Source: Ruegeria sediminis
GTDB taxonomy: Bacteria; Pseudomonadota; Alphaproteobacteria; Rhodobacterales; Rhodobacteraceae
Assembly (NCBI RefSeq): GCF_005938215.1
Contig: NZ_VCPD01000007.1
Location: 1 to 64,000, forward strand
Direction: 5' to 3'
Length of the DNA: 64,000 bases
Numbering within the stretch: position 1 is the stretch's first letter; every line of letters starts with the position of its first letter. The notes beneath the pieces were generated by a model. It had not been told where the DNA came from and did not search any database. It saw nothing but the letters and a program-made list of their open reading frames with translations. Below are positions 1 to 10,815 of this stretch, piece after piece. A program made the position numbers and the translations under genes.

Positions 1-135
1 CAACAAACCCAACCACCGGACATTCCCAAAACCCCGCACAAACACACCGGAATCACCAGCCGAAACACCAGCGCCAACAAAGATCCACACAGCCGCAACA
101 GAAAACAGGCGTGAATCAGGGAGAATCCGAACGAG
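1..135. other. A/C-rich, G-poor left edge, no gene assigned
   Basis: No recognisable gene is visible. The + strand is strikingly rich in C and A and poor in G and T over about the first 110 bases, unlike the rest of the window. A frame open from base 1 ends in TGA at 112-114, so this could be the tail of a gene entering from the left. The region lies where a + strand transcript would meet msrQ head-on. C-rich, G-poor RNA is typical of Rho loading sites, so a Rho-dependent terminator is a reasonable inference. Confidence 0.3.
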
Positions 136-732
136 TCAGGCGACGGCCTTGCGGCGCGAACCGGGAAGGCGCAATAGCAGAAGCCCGAGAATGATCCAAA
201 GGTAGATCAATGGCTCCAACTGAAACCCCTTGGCCTGCATGACGTAGTGCACAGCACCGAGAACGGCCGCCAGGTAAGTCAGACGATGCAGCAGCCGCCA
301 GCGCGGACCAAGCTTGCGCAGCGACCAGTTGTTCGACGTCACCGCCAGGGGCAGCATCAGCAGGAACCCGGCCATGCCGACCGTGACATACGGCCGTTTC
401 ACTATGTCAGCCCAGATCTGTGCCGGTTTCTGCACGTCCAGCACCAGCCAGACCAGCAAGTGGCAACAGACATAGAAGAAAGCGAGCAGACCGATTGCCC
501 GACGGAACCGCATCAGGTTCAGCCCCGTTAATCTGCGGAGCGGCGAAATTGCCAGAACGGCAACGACCAGTTGCAAGGCAAGTTTGCCAAGTTCATGCTC
601 CAACGCCTCGATCGGCTCGATTCCCAGTCCGCCCGTTGCCCCCAGATACACAAGCACCGGGGCTGGCAGCATACCGGCGACGTAGACGAGCCACATGGGA
701 ATGCGGCGCAGTTGTGCGTTCATCCATTCCAT
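136..732 (-). CDS. msrQ: MsrQ, heme-binding membrane subunit of the MsrPQ methionine sulfoxide reductase
   Basis: MsrQ is the inner-membrane b-type heme protein that passes electrons to periplasmic MsrP for repair of oxidised methionine. The 198-residue product has about six membrane segments and the histidines expected for heme ligation (about H46, H91, H149, H162), including the CCHLLVW and RLLHRLTYL segments. It lies just downstream of msrP: the msrP stop is at 737-739 and possible starts are GTG 735, ATG 732 or ATG 723. No clear ribosome site precedes it, so translation is probably coupled to msrP. I chose ATG 732. Family assignment is strong; the exact start is uncertain. Confidence 0.9.
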   Translation of the reverse strand: MEWMNAQLRRIPMWLVYVAGMLPAPVLVYLGATGGLGIEPIEALEHELGKLALQLVVAVLAISPLRRLTGLNLMRFRRAIGLLAFFYVCCHLLVWLVLDVQKPAQIWADIVKRPYVTVGMAGFLLMLPLAVTSNNWSLRKLGPRWRLLHRLTYLAAVLGAVHYVMQAKGFQLEPLIYLWIILGLLLLRLPGSRRKAVA

Positions 733-736
733 CACG

Positions 737-1636
737 TCAGTAGTATTTCGCCAGGTCCATTCCGTCGTAAAGGCTGGCGACTTCGTTTTCGTAGCCGTTG
801 AACATCAATGTCGGCACGCGCTTGGAAAAAAGCCCTCCCCCGATCACGCGCTCGGAGGCCTGGCTCCAGCGCGGATGGTCCACGTTCGGGTTCACGTTGC
901 TGTAGAAGCCATATTCACGCGGAATGGCCATGTTCCAGCTTGTCGGCGGCTGGGTGTCGGTCAGCGTGATCCGCACGATCGACTTGATGGACTTGAACCC
1001 GTATTTCCACGGAACCACCAGCCGTAGCGGCGCGCCGTTCTGGTTCGGGATCGGCTTTCCGTAGATCCCCGTCGCAATCAGCGTCAGCGGATGCATGGCC
1101 TCATCCAGCCGCAAACCTTCGCGATAAGGCCAGTCCAGAACCGGGAAGCGCGTTCCGGGCATCTCGTCCGGGCGGTAGAGCGTTTCGAAGGCCACGTATT
1201 TCGCACCATCCTGCACGCCCGCCAGGCTCAGCAGATCGGCGAATTCAAAGCCGTTCCACGGCACCACCATCGACCATGCCTCGACGCAGCGGAACCGATA
1301 GATGCGCTCTTCGATGGTCATTTCGGACAGAATGTCCTTGAAATCATAGTCTCCGGGGCGGTCCACCAGGCCGTCGATTTGGACGCTCCAGGGCTCGGTC
1401 GTCATGGCGCCCGCATATTTGGCGGGATCACTCTTGTCCGTGCCGAATTCGTAGAAATTGTTGTAGCTGGTGATTTCTTCCCAGCTGTTCGGCTCCAGCG
1501 TTTCCGCCCGGGCCGGCGGCGCCAGCGTCGCGAGGCCAAGTCCAGTTGCGCCCGCGATGAACTGCCTGCGGTTCAGGAAAACGGCTTCGGGGGTCACGTC
1601 CGCGGGGCTGAGGTCATTTTGCCAGCGATGGGCCAT
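737..1636 (-). CDS. msrP: MsrP, periplasmic molybdopterin methionine sulfoxide reductase catalytic subunit
   Basis: MsrP reduces methionine sulfoxide in periplasmic proteins using a molybdopterin cofactor and electrons from MsrQ. The 299-residue protein begins with a twin-arginine signal ([11 protein letters not shown], arginines at 23-24) followed by a hydrophobic stretch and an Ala-rich cleavage region near 44. The Mo-ligating cysteine is C117 in [10 protein letters not shown]. Length and the sulfite-oxidase-like fold signature fit the YedY family. It is the first gene of a two-gene operon with msrQ. An inverted repeat (1649-1667) lies directly upstream of the start. Known relatives respond to reactive chlorine and oxygen species; I infer that role here. 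Confidence 0.93.
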   Translation of the reverse strand: MAHRWQNDLSPADVTPEAVFLNRRQFIAGATGLGLATLAPPARAETLEPNSWEEITSYNNFYEFGTDKSDPAKYAGAMTTEPWSVQIDGLVDRPGDYDFKDILSEMTIEERIYRFRCVEAWSMVVPWNGFEFADLLSLAGVQDGAKYVAFETLYRPDEMPGTRFPVLDWPYREGLRLDEAMHPLTLIATGIYGKPIPNQNGAPLRLVVPWKYGFKSIKSIVRITLTDTQPPTSWNMAIPREYGFYSNVNPNVDHPRWSQASERVIGGGLFSKRVPTLMFNGYENEVASLYDGMDLAKYY

Positions 1637-1648
1637 TTCGGTCTCCGG

Positions 1649-1667
1649 TCAAATCAACTGCATTTGA
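1649..1667. promoter_or_regulatory. Inverted repeat upstream of msrP
   Basis: TCAAAT and ATTTGA form perfect 6-base arms around a 7-base centre, 13-31 bases before the msrP start codon. The same stretch also contains ATCAA-N6-TTGAT. The position suits an operator near the transcription start or in the leader. I cannot name the regulator. Confidence 0.35.
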
Positions 1668-1842
1668 TTTATCTGTGTGTGACAGGGTTTCCAAAGCAAC
1701 TCGACTCACAATCGTGATACGGGATTGTAACCTGGCCGGATCGATCGGAGTCGGGTCCTGATCGGTGCGCGGGCGCGGTTCCAAAAAACGCCCCGGGCCA
1801 ATCTTTTCCACAATCCCTGCAAAAATTCCTATATTTGCATCT

Positions 1843-1860
1843 GTGATTCCACGGAATCAC
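1843..1860. promoter_or_regulatory. Perfect palindrome before the DUF302 gene, probable operator
   Basis: GTGATTCC-AC-GGAATCAC has two perfect 8-base arms with a 2-base centre. It ends 56 bases before the TTG start of the DUF302 gene and follows an AT-rich stretch containing TATATT, which could be a -10 element. Arm length and symmetry are typical of a dimeric transcription factor site. No regulator gene lies beside it and I do not recognise the motif. Confidence 0.5.
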
Positions 1861-1916
1861 CGTTGGGTGGCAACGCCGTTTCCGCGCGCCCGCCATTTCA
1901 TGGAAGGAGAAGCGAC

Positions 1917-2357
1917 TTGAAAAGATTGCTGCTAACAACCTGCTGCATTTTGGGGGCCGCTGCCTCGCAAGCGCAAGATATGGTAAGCTACAAGGCCGTT
2001 GAACCCTTCGACGACGTGGCTTTTGCCGTCGAAAGCGCGATTGTCGGCGAGGGGCTGGTCGTGGATCACGTGAGCCATGTCGGCGACATGCTGGAACGGA
2101 CGCGCGAGGATGTGGGGTCGGACAAGGTCCTGTTCACCAAGGCGAATGTCTATACGTTCTGCTCGGCGGCGGTGTCGCGCAAGGTGATGGAAGTCGATCC
2201 GATGAACATCGCCTATTGTCCTTATGGCATCTTCGTGGCCGAACTGGCGGACCAGCCGGGAGAGGTGATCGTCGGTTTCCGGCAATTCCCCGACGGCGCG
2301 ATGCAGGAGGTTCAGGCGCTGCTCGACGGCATCGTCAGGGAAGCCGTGGGCCAGTAG
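1917..2357 (+). CDS. Exported DUF302-domain protein
   Basis: The product of about 146 residues starts with a signal peptide (KRLLLTTCCILGAAA, cleavage near AQA) and carries one DUF302-like domain over most of the mature part, with the typical VKAVEP-like start, a hydrophobic GLVVDHVSHVGDML segment and a late CPYGIFV strand. The biochemical role of DUF302 is unknown. I place the start at TTG 1917 because AAGGAGAAG sits just upstream and the signal peptide begins there; the longer reading from 1863 adds an Arg/Pro-rich leader that looks untranslated. It is divergent from msrPQ, with a strong palindrome in the shared intergenic region. Confidence 0.75.
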   Translation: MKRLLLTTCCILGAAASQAQDMVSYKAVEPFDDVAFAVESAIVGEGLVVDHVSHVGDMLERTREDVGSDKVLFTKANVYTFCSAAVSRKVMEVDPMNIAYCPYGIFVAELADQPGEVIVGFRQFPDGAMQEVQALLDGIVREAVGQ

Positions 2358-2524
2358 ACAGCGCAAACTGTCCGACTTGTAAATCGTTGGAACGACCCAC
2401 CTTCCGAATTGTACAGCCCGAAACCAAGCCCGCCGACGCGGCGCCGAGTGCCGCCTGGCCCCCGGAAAGTGATCCGGCATCACGAACGGTGCGTATCCTC
2501 GGGTGACAGGAAAGGGTTCGAACC

Positions 2525-2929
2525 ATGCCGACCAAGCCATTCGCTCTGACGCTCGTCCTATCGTTCACATGCCTATTCGCGGTCCAGGAATCCCGGGCCG
2601 GCAACGAGTCGCGATCGGCGGCCTATCCGCTGGCCAACGGGTTGATCGAGGTCGTCGCGGATTTTTCCGAGAACGCGATCTACTGGTGCGGCGCGGGGGA
2701 CTATGCGCTGAGGCGGCTGTCGAAGCGCGGCACCGAGCGGATCTATGTCTGGCAAGGGCCCGCGGCCAGCACCGCCAGACCGGGCGAGCGCGCGGTGACC
2801 TTCGGGTTTGAACGCCCGCCAGGCGTGGAGCAGGTGAACAGCCTGACCAACGACGTGAGCATCGTCGGCAATTCGCTTTCCGTCGCGCAGGCCAAGAAGA
2901 CCTGTGACGAACGGACGTCGAGCGGCTGA
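2525..2929 (+). CDS. Small exported protein of unknown function
   Basis: This 134-residue product has an N-terminal signal peptide (hydrophobic stretch about 6-20, cleavage near SRA-G). The mature part has two cysteines (one in YWCGAGDYA, one near the C-terminus in KKTCDE) that could form a disulfide in the periplasm. The WCGAGDYALR and RIYVWQGPA segments look like a compact beta-rich domain. I do not recognise the family. It stands alone on the + strand, followed within 11 bases by the end of the convergent membrane-protein gene. Confidence 0.65.
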   Translation: MPTKPFALTLVLSFTCLFAVQESRAGNESRSAAYPLANGLIEVVADFSENAIYWCGAGDYALRRLSKRGTERIYVWQGPAASTARPGERAVTFGFERPPGVEQVNSLTNDVSIVGNSLSVAQAKKTCDERTSSG

Positions 2930-2939
2930 GCGGAACGTG

Positions 2940-3632
2940 TCACCGTTTGGCGTGGCTTGCGCCCAGCGCCAGCGGCCGTGCCGATCTGACTGCGCGCAGC
3001 ACCACATAGATGTAGGCCGAGATCACCGCCGCCAGGAAGCACCAGATCGAGGTGAAGGCGTAGGATGCGAACAGCAGACCGGCGGCCACCGAGGCGAGGA
3101 TCAGGTAGCCGAAGCCGCGCAGCTGCGGAAGGCTGGACCCGATCAGCGGCGCGCAGATGACCGCCGCATAGACCAGCCGGGCGGCGAGTTTTGCGCCTTC
3201 GTTGGGAAACATCTGGGCGTTTTCGTAGCGGATCGAATGTTTCATCAGATAGATGTCAAGCTTGTCCGGACCCAGCAGCACCGGCAGGAACAGCAGAGCC
3301 CCGAGGCAGAAGCCCAGAACGGCGATGCCGGAAAAGACCCGCCGCCGCCGCGGATCCGTTTCGATCATGGCCGAGGACATCGGCACCCAGAACGGCCAGA
3401 ACCAATAGGCGAAGAACAGGAACACCAGCGCCGCCGCCAGCGAAGGCCCCGCGGCAGTGTCGAAGGACAGCCAGAGGACGCCCTCGGAAACCTGCTGAAG
3501 GCCGAAGACCAGCGGCAGGCTGGCCAGGGGCAGATAGCGCGCGCCCGCCTGCCGCGCCATGTGGAGGGTCACGCCACCACAGGTCACCAGAGCGGCCCCG
3601 GCGATGAAACTGGCTTGGGCGGAAAAACACAT
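2940..3632 (-). CDS. Multi-spanning membrane protein of unknown function (DUF6629-like)
   Basis: The protein of about 230 residues begins MCFSAQASFIAGA, a start typical of a family of small integral membrane proteins annotated only by DUF number. It has about seven hydrophobic segments with conserved aromatic patches (LLWLSF-like and YWFWPFWVP) and a charged cytoplasmic loop (ETDPRRRRVF). I chose ATG at 3632 because residues upstream in the longer reading are Arg/Pro-rich and not membrane-like. No catalytic motif is visible, so no function can be given. Confidence 0.7.
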   Translation of the reverse strand: MCFSAQASFIAGAALVTCGGVTLHMARQAGARYLPLASLPLVFGLQQVSEGVLWLSFDTAAGPSLAAALVFLFFAYWFWPFWVPMSSAMIETDPRRRRVFSGIAVLGFCLGALLFLPVLLGPDKLDIYLMKHSIRYENAQMFPNEGAKLAARLVYAAVICAPLIGSSLPQLRGFGYLILASVAAGLLFASYAFTSIWCFLAAVISAYIYVVLRAVRSARPLALGASHAKR

Positions 3633-3811
3633 GATTCCGGGACTATACAGGCAATGCGCGCGGACGTCGCGGGCGTGGCGCTTTGGACCGGCGGCGGCGT
3701 GACAAATCCGCCATGCGCCCGGCCCGGGCCGCATCGAATTGGCGCTAGGACGGCCGCGTTGCATGGGTTACGCTCGGCCCACTTTCTTGACCCTTTTGCA
3801 CTGGACAGGAC

Positions 3812-4141
3812 ATGAAACAGCTTCTTTCCCTTACGACATTCTGCCTTGGCCTTGCCGCCGTTCCCGCATTCGCCCAGGAAGCCTGCCCCTGGGCCGGAGG
3901 CGAATATTCCTTCAAGGAACACGGCGTCTACGGCGATTTCACCGTCAACGCCGACTGCACCGAACTGGTCTGGAGCCGCCTGAGCGACGGACCCGAGACA
4001 TCGGCCCTGGAAAAGACCAAGCACGGCTGGAAGGGGGAGTTGGAAAAGGCCGATTTCGAACTGCTCGACAACGGCCACAGCCTGCGGATCACCGGCACCG
4101 GCGGCGCCATGCGCCAGACCAGAGCGGAGCGCACGAACTAG
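3812..4141 (+). CDS. Small exported protein of unknown function
   Basis: The 109-residue product has a clean signal peptide (MKQLLSLTTFCLGLAAVPAFA, cleaved before QEA). The mature domain of about 88 residues contains two cysteines (in EACPWAGG and NADCTELVW) and several beta-like stretches ending in SLRITGTGG. This suggests a small beta-sandwich or lipocalin-like periplasmic protein, but the family is not recognised. It is a single-gene unit ending 33 bases from the convergent TVP38-family gene. Confidence 0.65.
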   Translation: MKQLLSLTTFCLGLAAVPAFAQEACPWAGGEYSFKEHGVYGDFTVNADCTELVWSRLSDGPETSALEKTKHGWKGELEKADFELLDNGHSLRITGTGGAMRQTRAERTN

Positions 4142-4173
4142 GGTGAGGCGACAAGGGCGGCGCTTCCCCTGCC

Positions 4174-4821
4174 CTAGACCCAGCCCCGCGACCGCGCCAG
4201 CCGGTGCAGCAGCACGAGCGCCAGGATGCCGCCGGCCGAAAGGGCCAGCATCGCCGGCCAGTCCAGGCCCCGCATCCGCGCGCCCAGCCAGGCGCAGAGG
4301 ACCGTGACCGGCAGGATGCCGAGCGCCGTGGTCCAGACGAAGGTCCAGAGCCGCACCCGGGTCAGGCCGGCGGCATAGTTGATCAGGTTGAACGCGACCA
4401 CCGGCAGGAAGCGCAGGATCAGCAGGGTGAAGGCGCCCTGCGCCTCGGTCCACGCATCGAGCTGCCGGGCCTGGGACGCGCTGAGCCAGCCGCGCACCAC
4501 GTCCCGTCCCAGCCAGCGCGCCAGGGCGAAGGCCACCAGCGCCCCCAGCATCGCGCCGCACCAGATCAGCACGCTGCCCATCAGCGTGCCGAACACCGCC
4601 CCGGCGCAGAGCGCCAGGATCTCGGCCGGGAACGGCACGAAACTGTGCAGCACCATCAGCCCGATCACCACCACCGGCGCCCAGATCCCCGCCGCCCGCA
4701 GATGCGCCGCCATCCGTTCGGGGGTGGAGAACTGGTGGCCATAGGCATAGGCGAGCCAGGCTCCGGCCAGAAGCGCGGCAAGAAGCCCGGCGATCGCGAT
4801 GTTGCGTCTGAACGGGGTCAT
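4174..4821 (-). CDS. TVP38/TMEM64 family membrane protein (VTT domain)
   Basis: This 215-residue integral membrane protein of the VTT/DedA superfamily has the family hallmarks: the HSFVPFPAEILALCAGAVFG segment, the GAMLGALVAFALAR re-entrant region with an Arg-Trp-Leu-Gly motif after it, and FLPVVAFNLINYAAG. DedA-superfamily proteins act in lipid scrambling or undecaprenyl-phosphate/phospholipid translocation; the substrate of this subgroup is not settled. ATG 4821 is preceded by GGAGGGG at good spacing, so I prefer it over the upstream ATG at 4908. It is monocistronic as far as can be seen. Confidence 0.82.
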   Translation of the reverse strand: MTPFRRNIAIAGLLAALLAGAWLAYAYGHQFSTPERMAAHLRAAGIWAPVVVIGLMVLHSFVPFPAEILALCAGAVFGTLMGSVLIWCGAMLGALVAFALARWLGRDVVRGWLSASQARQLDAWTEAQGAFTLLILRFLPVVAFNLINYAAGLTRVRLWTFVWTTALGILPVTVLCAWLGARMRGLDWPAMLALSAGGILALVLLHRLARSRGWV

Positions 4822-5082
4822 GCGGCCGAACCCCTCCGCGGTCCGGTGATTGCGGAAGCGAGCATAGCAGGTTCGGGGCGGGGTTTCACGCGGGCGCGGC
4901 GGCGGCACACGGCGAATTGCGCGGGGGTTGATGCGCCGGACGGCCGGTCGCCTTCAATCAGGTGTGAACGTCCCGCACGGATGCATCACCGTTGCAGGAG
5001 ACCGGCAATCTTGATTTCAACTTTCGGATTATGTTCAATGTTGGGCAGTTTCAAGCAAGACATATTTAAGCGGGAGGGACGA

Positions 5083-5436
5083 ATGAAAAAGCTTCTGGCA
5101 TTGGCAGCCATTTCAATGATCGGCTTGAGCGCCTGCGTGACGGACACCGGAACGGCGCAGCCTACCGTCGTCGATACGCTGGTTGGAAAGCGGCTGGTAT
5201 CCGAGGGCGGGACCACGTTCATTTTCTACCCCGACGGGACCGTGGGCGGCAGCTATCGCGGGGAACCGGTTGTCGGCACGTTTTCCGCCGACGCGCGCGA
5301 GGTGTGCAGCACCTATACCGCGCCGAAGAACCTGGTGGGTCAGGAGTTCTGCAGCACGCCGGCCATCGATGGCGCTGTCGTCGTGTTCAACCGGCGAGAT
5401 GGGTCTCAGTCGCCGCCCTATTCGATCCGGGGCTGA
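5083..5436 (+). CDS. Small lipoprotein of unknown function
   Basis: The 117-residue product has a lipoprotein signal peptide: KKLLALAAISMIGLSAC with a classic LSAC lipobox, so the cysteine at about residue 18 should be lipidated. The mature domain of about 100 residues is beta-rich (TFIFYPDGTVGGSYRG) with two more cysteines. The pattern is like small lipoproteins that bind a hydrophobic ligand or act as inhibitors, but I do not recognise a family. GGGAGGG precedes ATG 5083. The long open reading upstream of this ATG is antisense to the TVP38 gene and is not real. Confidence 0.7.
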   Translation: MKKLLALAAISMIGLSACVTDTGTAQPTVVDTLVGKRLVSEGGTTFIFYPDGTVGGSYRGEPVVGTFSADAREVCSTYTAPKNLVGQEFCSTPAIDGAVVVFNRRDGSQSPPYSIRG

Positions 5437-5542
5437 ACACCGGGACGTCGTTTGAGCGCGTGGCCTGGTGTTGCGGCCGGCGCGGCGAGCGGTTTGCGCA
5501 TGCCGCCAGGTTCGCCGCCTGCCGCAAGGTGCGGCACGCGAA

Positions 5543-5568
5543 AAGGCCCGCCGTCGCCGGCGGGCCTT
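5543..5568 (-). terminator. Intrinsic terminator of clpB, possibly bidirectional
   Basis: A perfect 11-base-pair stem (5543-5553 with 5558-5568) closes a 4-base loop. Read on the - strand it is followed by a T run, so it best fits the end of the clpB transcript; it could also stop the convergent lipoprotein transcript. Confidence 0.75.
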
Positions 5569-5596
5569 GGTCATGTGGCGGCGCGGGCCGCCGCGG

Positions 5597-8215
<2,619 letters not shown>

Positions 8216-8461
8216 CTCTGCTCTCCTTTTCCAAGCGCCCGGAAAATTCGCGCCTGCTGTGCAGCACGCCTGGGCCCGGGCCTCGCATTCAATTTGGGCA
8301 ATCGCCGCGGCCGTTCAAGGGGCCGGGGCCGGCAAACCTTGGCGCGGCATCGGTTTTTGGCCTGTTCTCGTGGCGGAACCGCGCGCTGCGGGGCGCCGCG
8401 CTTGCCCCGGGTCCGGGGGCGCACTATGAAGCGCCAACCCAAACCGCAAGGAACCGCGCCG

Positions 8462-9166
8462 ATGTCCGATGACCGCCTGATCGTAGCCCTGGATGTTCCC
8501 AACGCGCTGGAAGGACTGGCGCTTGCCAAAAAGCTGGGCGATGCCGTGTCCTTCTACAAGATCGGGCTGGGGATGCTGACCGGCGGCGGGCTGGCGCTGG
8601 CCAACGAGCTGAAGCAGGAGCATGGCAAGCGCATCTTCCTGGACATGAAGCTGTTCGACATCGGCAACACGGTCGAAAACGCGGTGCGCGGGCTGGCGCA
8701 GTTCGATCTGGATTTCCTGACCGTGCATGGCGATCCGCACGTGGTGCGCGCCGCAAAGGAGGGCGCTGCGGGCAAGGATCTGAAGATCCTCGCGGTGACC
8801 ATCCTGACCTCGCTGAACCGCGAGGATCTGGATGCCGGTCTGATCAAGCCGGGCGACGTGCGGGACCTGGTTCTGGAGCGCGCCGCCCGCGCCTTCGAGG
8901 CCGGGGCCGACGGCGTCATCGCCAGCCCGCAGGAGGCCGCGCTGATCCGCGCGTTGCCGCAGGCCGAGGGGCGGCTGATCGTGACGCCGGGCGTGCGCCC
9001 GGCGGGCGCCGATCTGGGCGACCAGAAACGGGTCGCCACCCCGGCGCAGGCGGTCGCGGACGGCGCCGATCACATCGTGGTGGGCCGCCCGATCTATCGC
9101 GCCGCCGATCCCGTCGCCGCCGCCGAGGCGGTTCTGGCGGAACTGAATTCTCTTGCCATGCACTGA
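8462..9166 (+). CDS. pyrF: Orotidine 5'-phosphate decarboxylase
   Basis: PyrF converts OMP to UMP, the last step of de novo pyrimidine synthesis. The 234-residue enzyme carries the catalytic D-x-K-x-x-D signature (DMKLFDIGNTV, with D61, K63 and D66), the phosphate-gripping TPGVRP loop and the C-terminal DHIVVGRPI motif. I start at ATG 8462, which gives the conserved start of the barrel (LIVALDVP); the longer reading from 8117 is antisense to clpB. It is divergent from clpB and appears to be followed by a long untranslated 3' region ending in a terminator at 9396-9424. Confidence 0.97.
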   Translation: MSDDRLIVALDVPNALEGLALAKKLGDAVSFYKIGLGMLTGGGLALANELKQEHGKRIFLDMKLFDIGNTVENAVRGLAQFDLDFLTVHGDPHVVRAAKEGAAGKDLKILAVTILTSLNREDLDAGLIKPGDVRDLVLERAARAFEAGADGVIASPQEAALIRALPQAEGRLIVTPGVRPAGADLGDQKRVATPAQAVADGADHIVVGRPIYRAADPVAAAEAVLAELNSLAMH

Positions 9167-9395
9167 ACCGGGCTGCGAATCCGGGGCGAAAACGGGCCGC
9201 ATTTCCGGTGCAACCGGTTGAATGCGTGCGGTTTTGTGCCCAAAACGCGCCGAAATGCCCCTGTGCCCGCAAAAACACATGCAAAAATCGAGTTTTCCGG
9301 GTCGCAGTGTCAACGCTACCGCCGGGGCGGCTTTTGAGCGATTCTGAAATCGAGACACTCCCCGACGGACCGGTTCTTCCTGAGGTTCGTCACCT

Positions 9396-9424
9396 CCCCC
9401 CGCAATTCGCGGGGGGTCTTCTTT
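9396..9424 (+). terminator. Intrinsic terminator in the 9167-9561 gene-free stretch
   Basis: CCCCCCGC and GCGGGGGG form an 8-base-pair stem with a 5-base loop, followed by a T-rich tract. A second small hairpin (GAGGT/ACCTC) lies just before it, overlapping the stem base. The 395 bases between pyrF and dinB hold no coding signal I can support. The terminator implies either a pyrF 3' untranslated region of about 250 bases or a separate small RNA ending here. A short inverted repeat (CGATT-CTGA-AATCG) lies about 55 bases upstream. Confidence 0.75.
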
Positions 9425-9561
9425 GACAGGCCGGCTTTCTTTCCCGCAGCGCCGCAGGTCCGGCCGGAATGCGCGGACCGGCTATGATCGGCGCCGGTAT
9501 GGGTGTAGAAACGGTCTGCTCCCGCCCCGAAACGGTGGCCCTGCCTGCGCGGATAAGTTCG

Positions 9562-10815
9562 ATGCCCGGTCTCTGTCGTGATTGCCTGACCCGATTCGAG
9601 GATGCGCGGCGCTGCCCGTCCTGTGGCAGCCCCCGCGTCACGCGCCATCCCGAGCTGTTCGACCTGACCATCGCGCATATGGATTGCGACGCGTTCTACG
9701 CCTCGGTGGAAAAGCGCGACAACCCGGACCTGGCGGACAAGCCGGTGATCATCGGCGGCGGCCGGCGCGGCGTGGTGTCCACCGCCTGCTACGTGGCGCG
9801 CATCCGCGGGGTGCGCTCGGCCATGCCGATGTTCAAGGCGCTGCAGCTTTGCCCCGACGCGGTGGTGATCAAGCCGCGCATGTCGGTCTATGCCGAGGTG
9901 TCCAGGCAGATCCGCGCCATGATGGACGAGCTGACGCCGGTGATCGAACCGCTGTCGCTGGACGAGGCGTTCATGGATCTTTCAGGCACCGAACGGCTGC
10001 ACGGCGCGCCGCCGGCGGTGATGCTGGCGCGGCTGGTCAAGCGGATGAAGGACGAGTTGGGGCTGACCGGCTCGATCGGGCTGTCCCACAACAAGTTTCT
10101 GGCCAAGGTCGCCTCGGACCTCGACAAGCCGCGCGGGTTCTCGGTGATCGGCAGGGCCGAGACCGCGGCGTTCCTGCGCGACAGGCCGGTGCGGTTGATC
10201 TGGGGCATCGGCCCTGCCGCGCAGGAGTCGTTGGAGCGCGCCGGCATCCGGACCTTCGCGGACCTGCTGCGCTGGGACCAGGAGGCGCTGACCGCCCGGT
10301 TCGGGTCGATGGGCCATCGCCTGTGGCACCTGGCGCGGGGCGAGGACCGGCGGCGGGTGTCCACCCACGAGCCGATGAAGTCGATCAGCAACGAGACGAC
10401 CTTTTTCGAGGATACCGCCAACCCGGACATTCTGGACGGACACCTGTGGCGGATGGCCGAAAAGGTGTCGGACCGGGCCAAGGCCAAGGGGCTGGCGGGG
10501 CGGGTGGTGACGCTGAAGCTGAAGAAGGCCAACCACAGGATCCTGACGCGGCGGGTGTCGCTGCGGGACGCGACGCAGATGGCCGACCGGATCTACCGCA
10601 CCGCGCGCGGCCTGTTCGACCAGGTGGGCGACGAGGGGCCCTATCGCCTGCTGGGCTGCGGCCTGTCGGACCTGTGCGACGCCGGTCAGGCGGACATCTC
10701 GGGCGACCTGCTGGATCCCGGCGCGACGCGGCGGTCCGGGGCGGAACGGGCGGCGGACGAGATCCGGCGCAAGTTCGGGGCGGACGCGATCCTGAAGGGG
10801 CGCGCGCTGCGCTAG
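9562..10815 (+). CDS. dinB: DNA polymerase IV (Y-family), with an N-terminal zinc-ribbon-like extension
   Basis: DinB is a translesion polymerase that copies past damaged bases. The 417-residue product has the Y-family catalytic motifs MDCDAFYASVE (D41) and SLDEAFMDLS (D134, E135), the HhH region with IWGIGPAAQESL, and the little-finger domain with TLKLKKANH. Unusually, about 35 residues precede the polymerase core and contain C5, C8, C18 and C21 in a CxxC...CxxC arrangement, suggesting a bound zinc. I start at ATG 9562 because the zinc-ribbon begins there; a start at 9469 would add an unconvincing leader. Its end overlaps the convergent cyclase gene by four bases. Confidence 0.93.
   Translation: MPGLCRDCLTRFEDARRCPSCGSPRVTRHPELFDLTIAHMDCDAFYASVEKRDNPDLADKPVIIGGGRRGVVSTACYVARIRGVRSAMPMFKALQLCPDAVVIKPRMSVYAEVSRQIRAMMDELTPVIEPLSLDEAFMDLSGTERLHGAPPAVMLARLVKRMKDELGLTGSIGLSHNKFLAKVASDLDKPRGFSVIGRAETAAFLRDRPVRLIWGIGPAAQESLERAGIRTFADLLRWDQEALTARFGSMGHRLWHLARGEDRRRVSTHEPMKSISNETTFFEDTANPDILDGHLWRMAEKVSDRAKAKGLAGRVVTLKLKKANHRILTRRVSLRDATQMADRIYRTARGLFDQVGDEGPYRLLGCGLSDLCDAGQADISGDLLDPGATRRSGAERAADEIRRKFGADAILKGRALR

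Noticed and set aside
8216..8461. Heat-shock (RpoH) promoter for clpB
   Set aside because: A TTGAAT element is present on the - strand but no convincing -10 partner at the right distance could be read.
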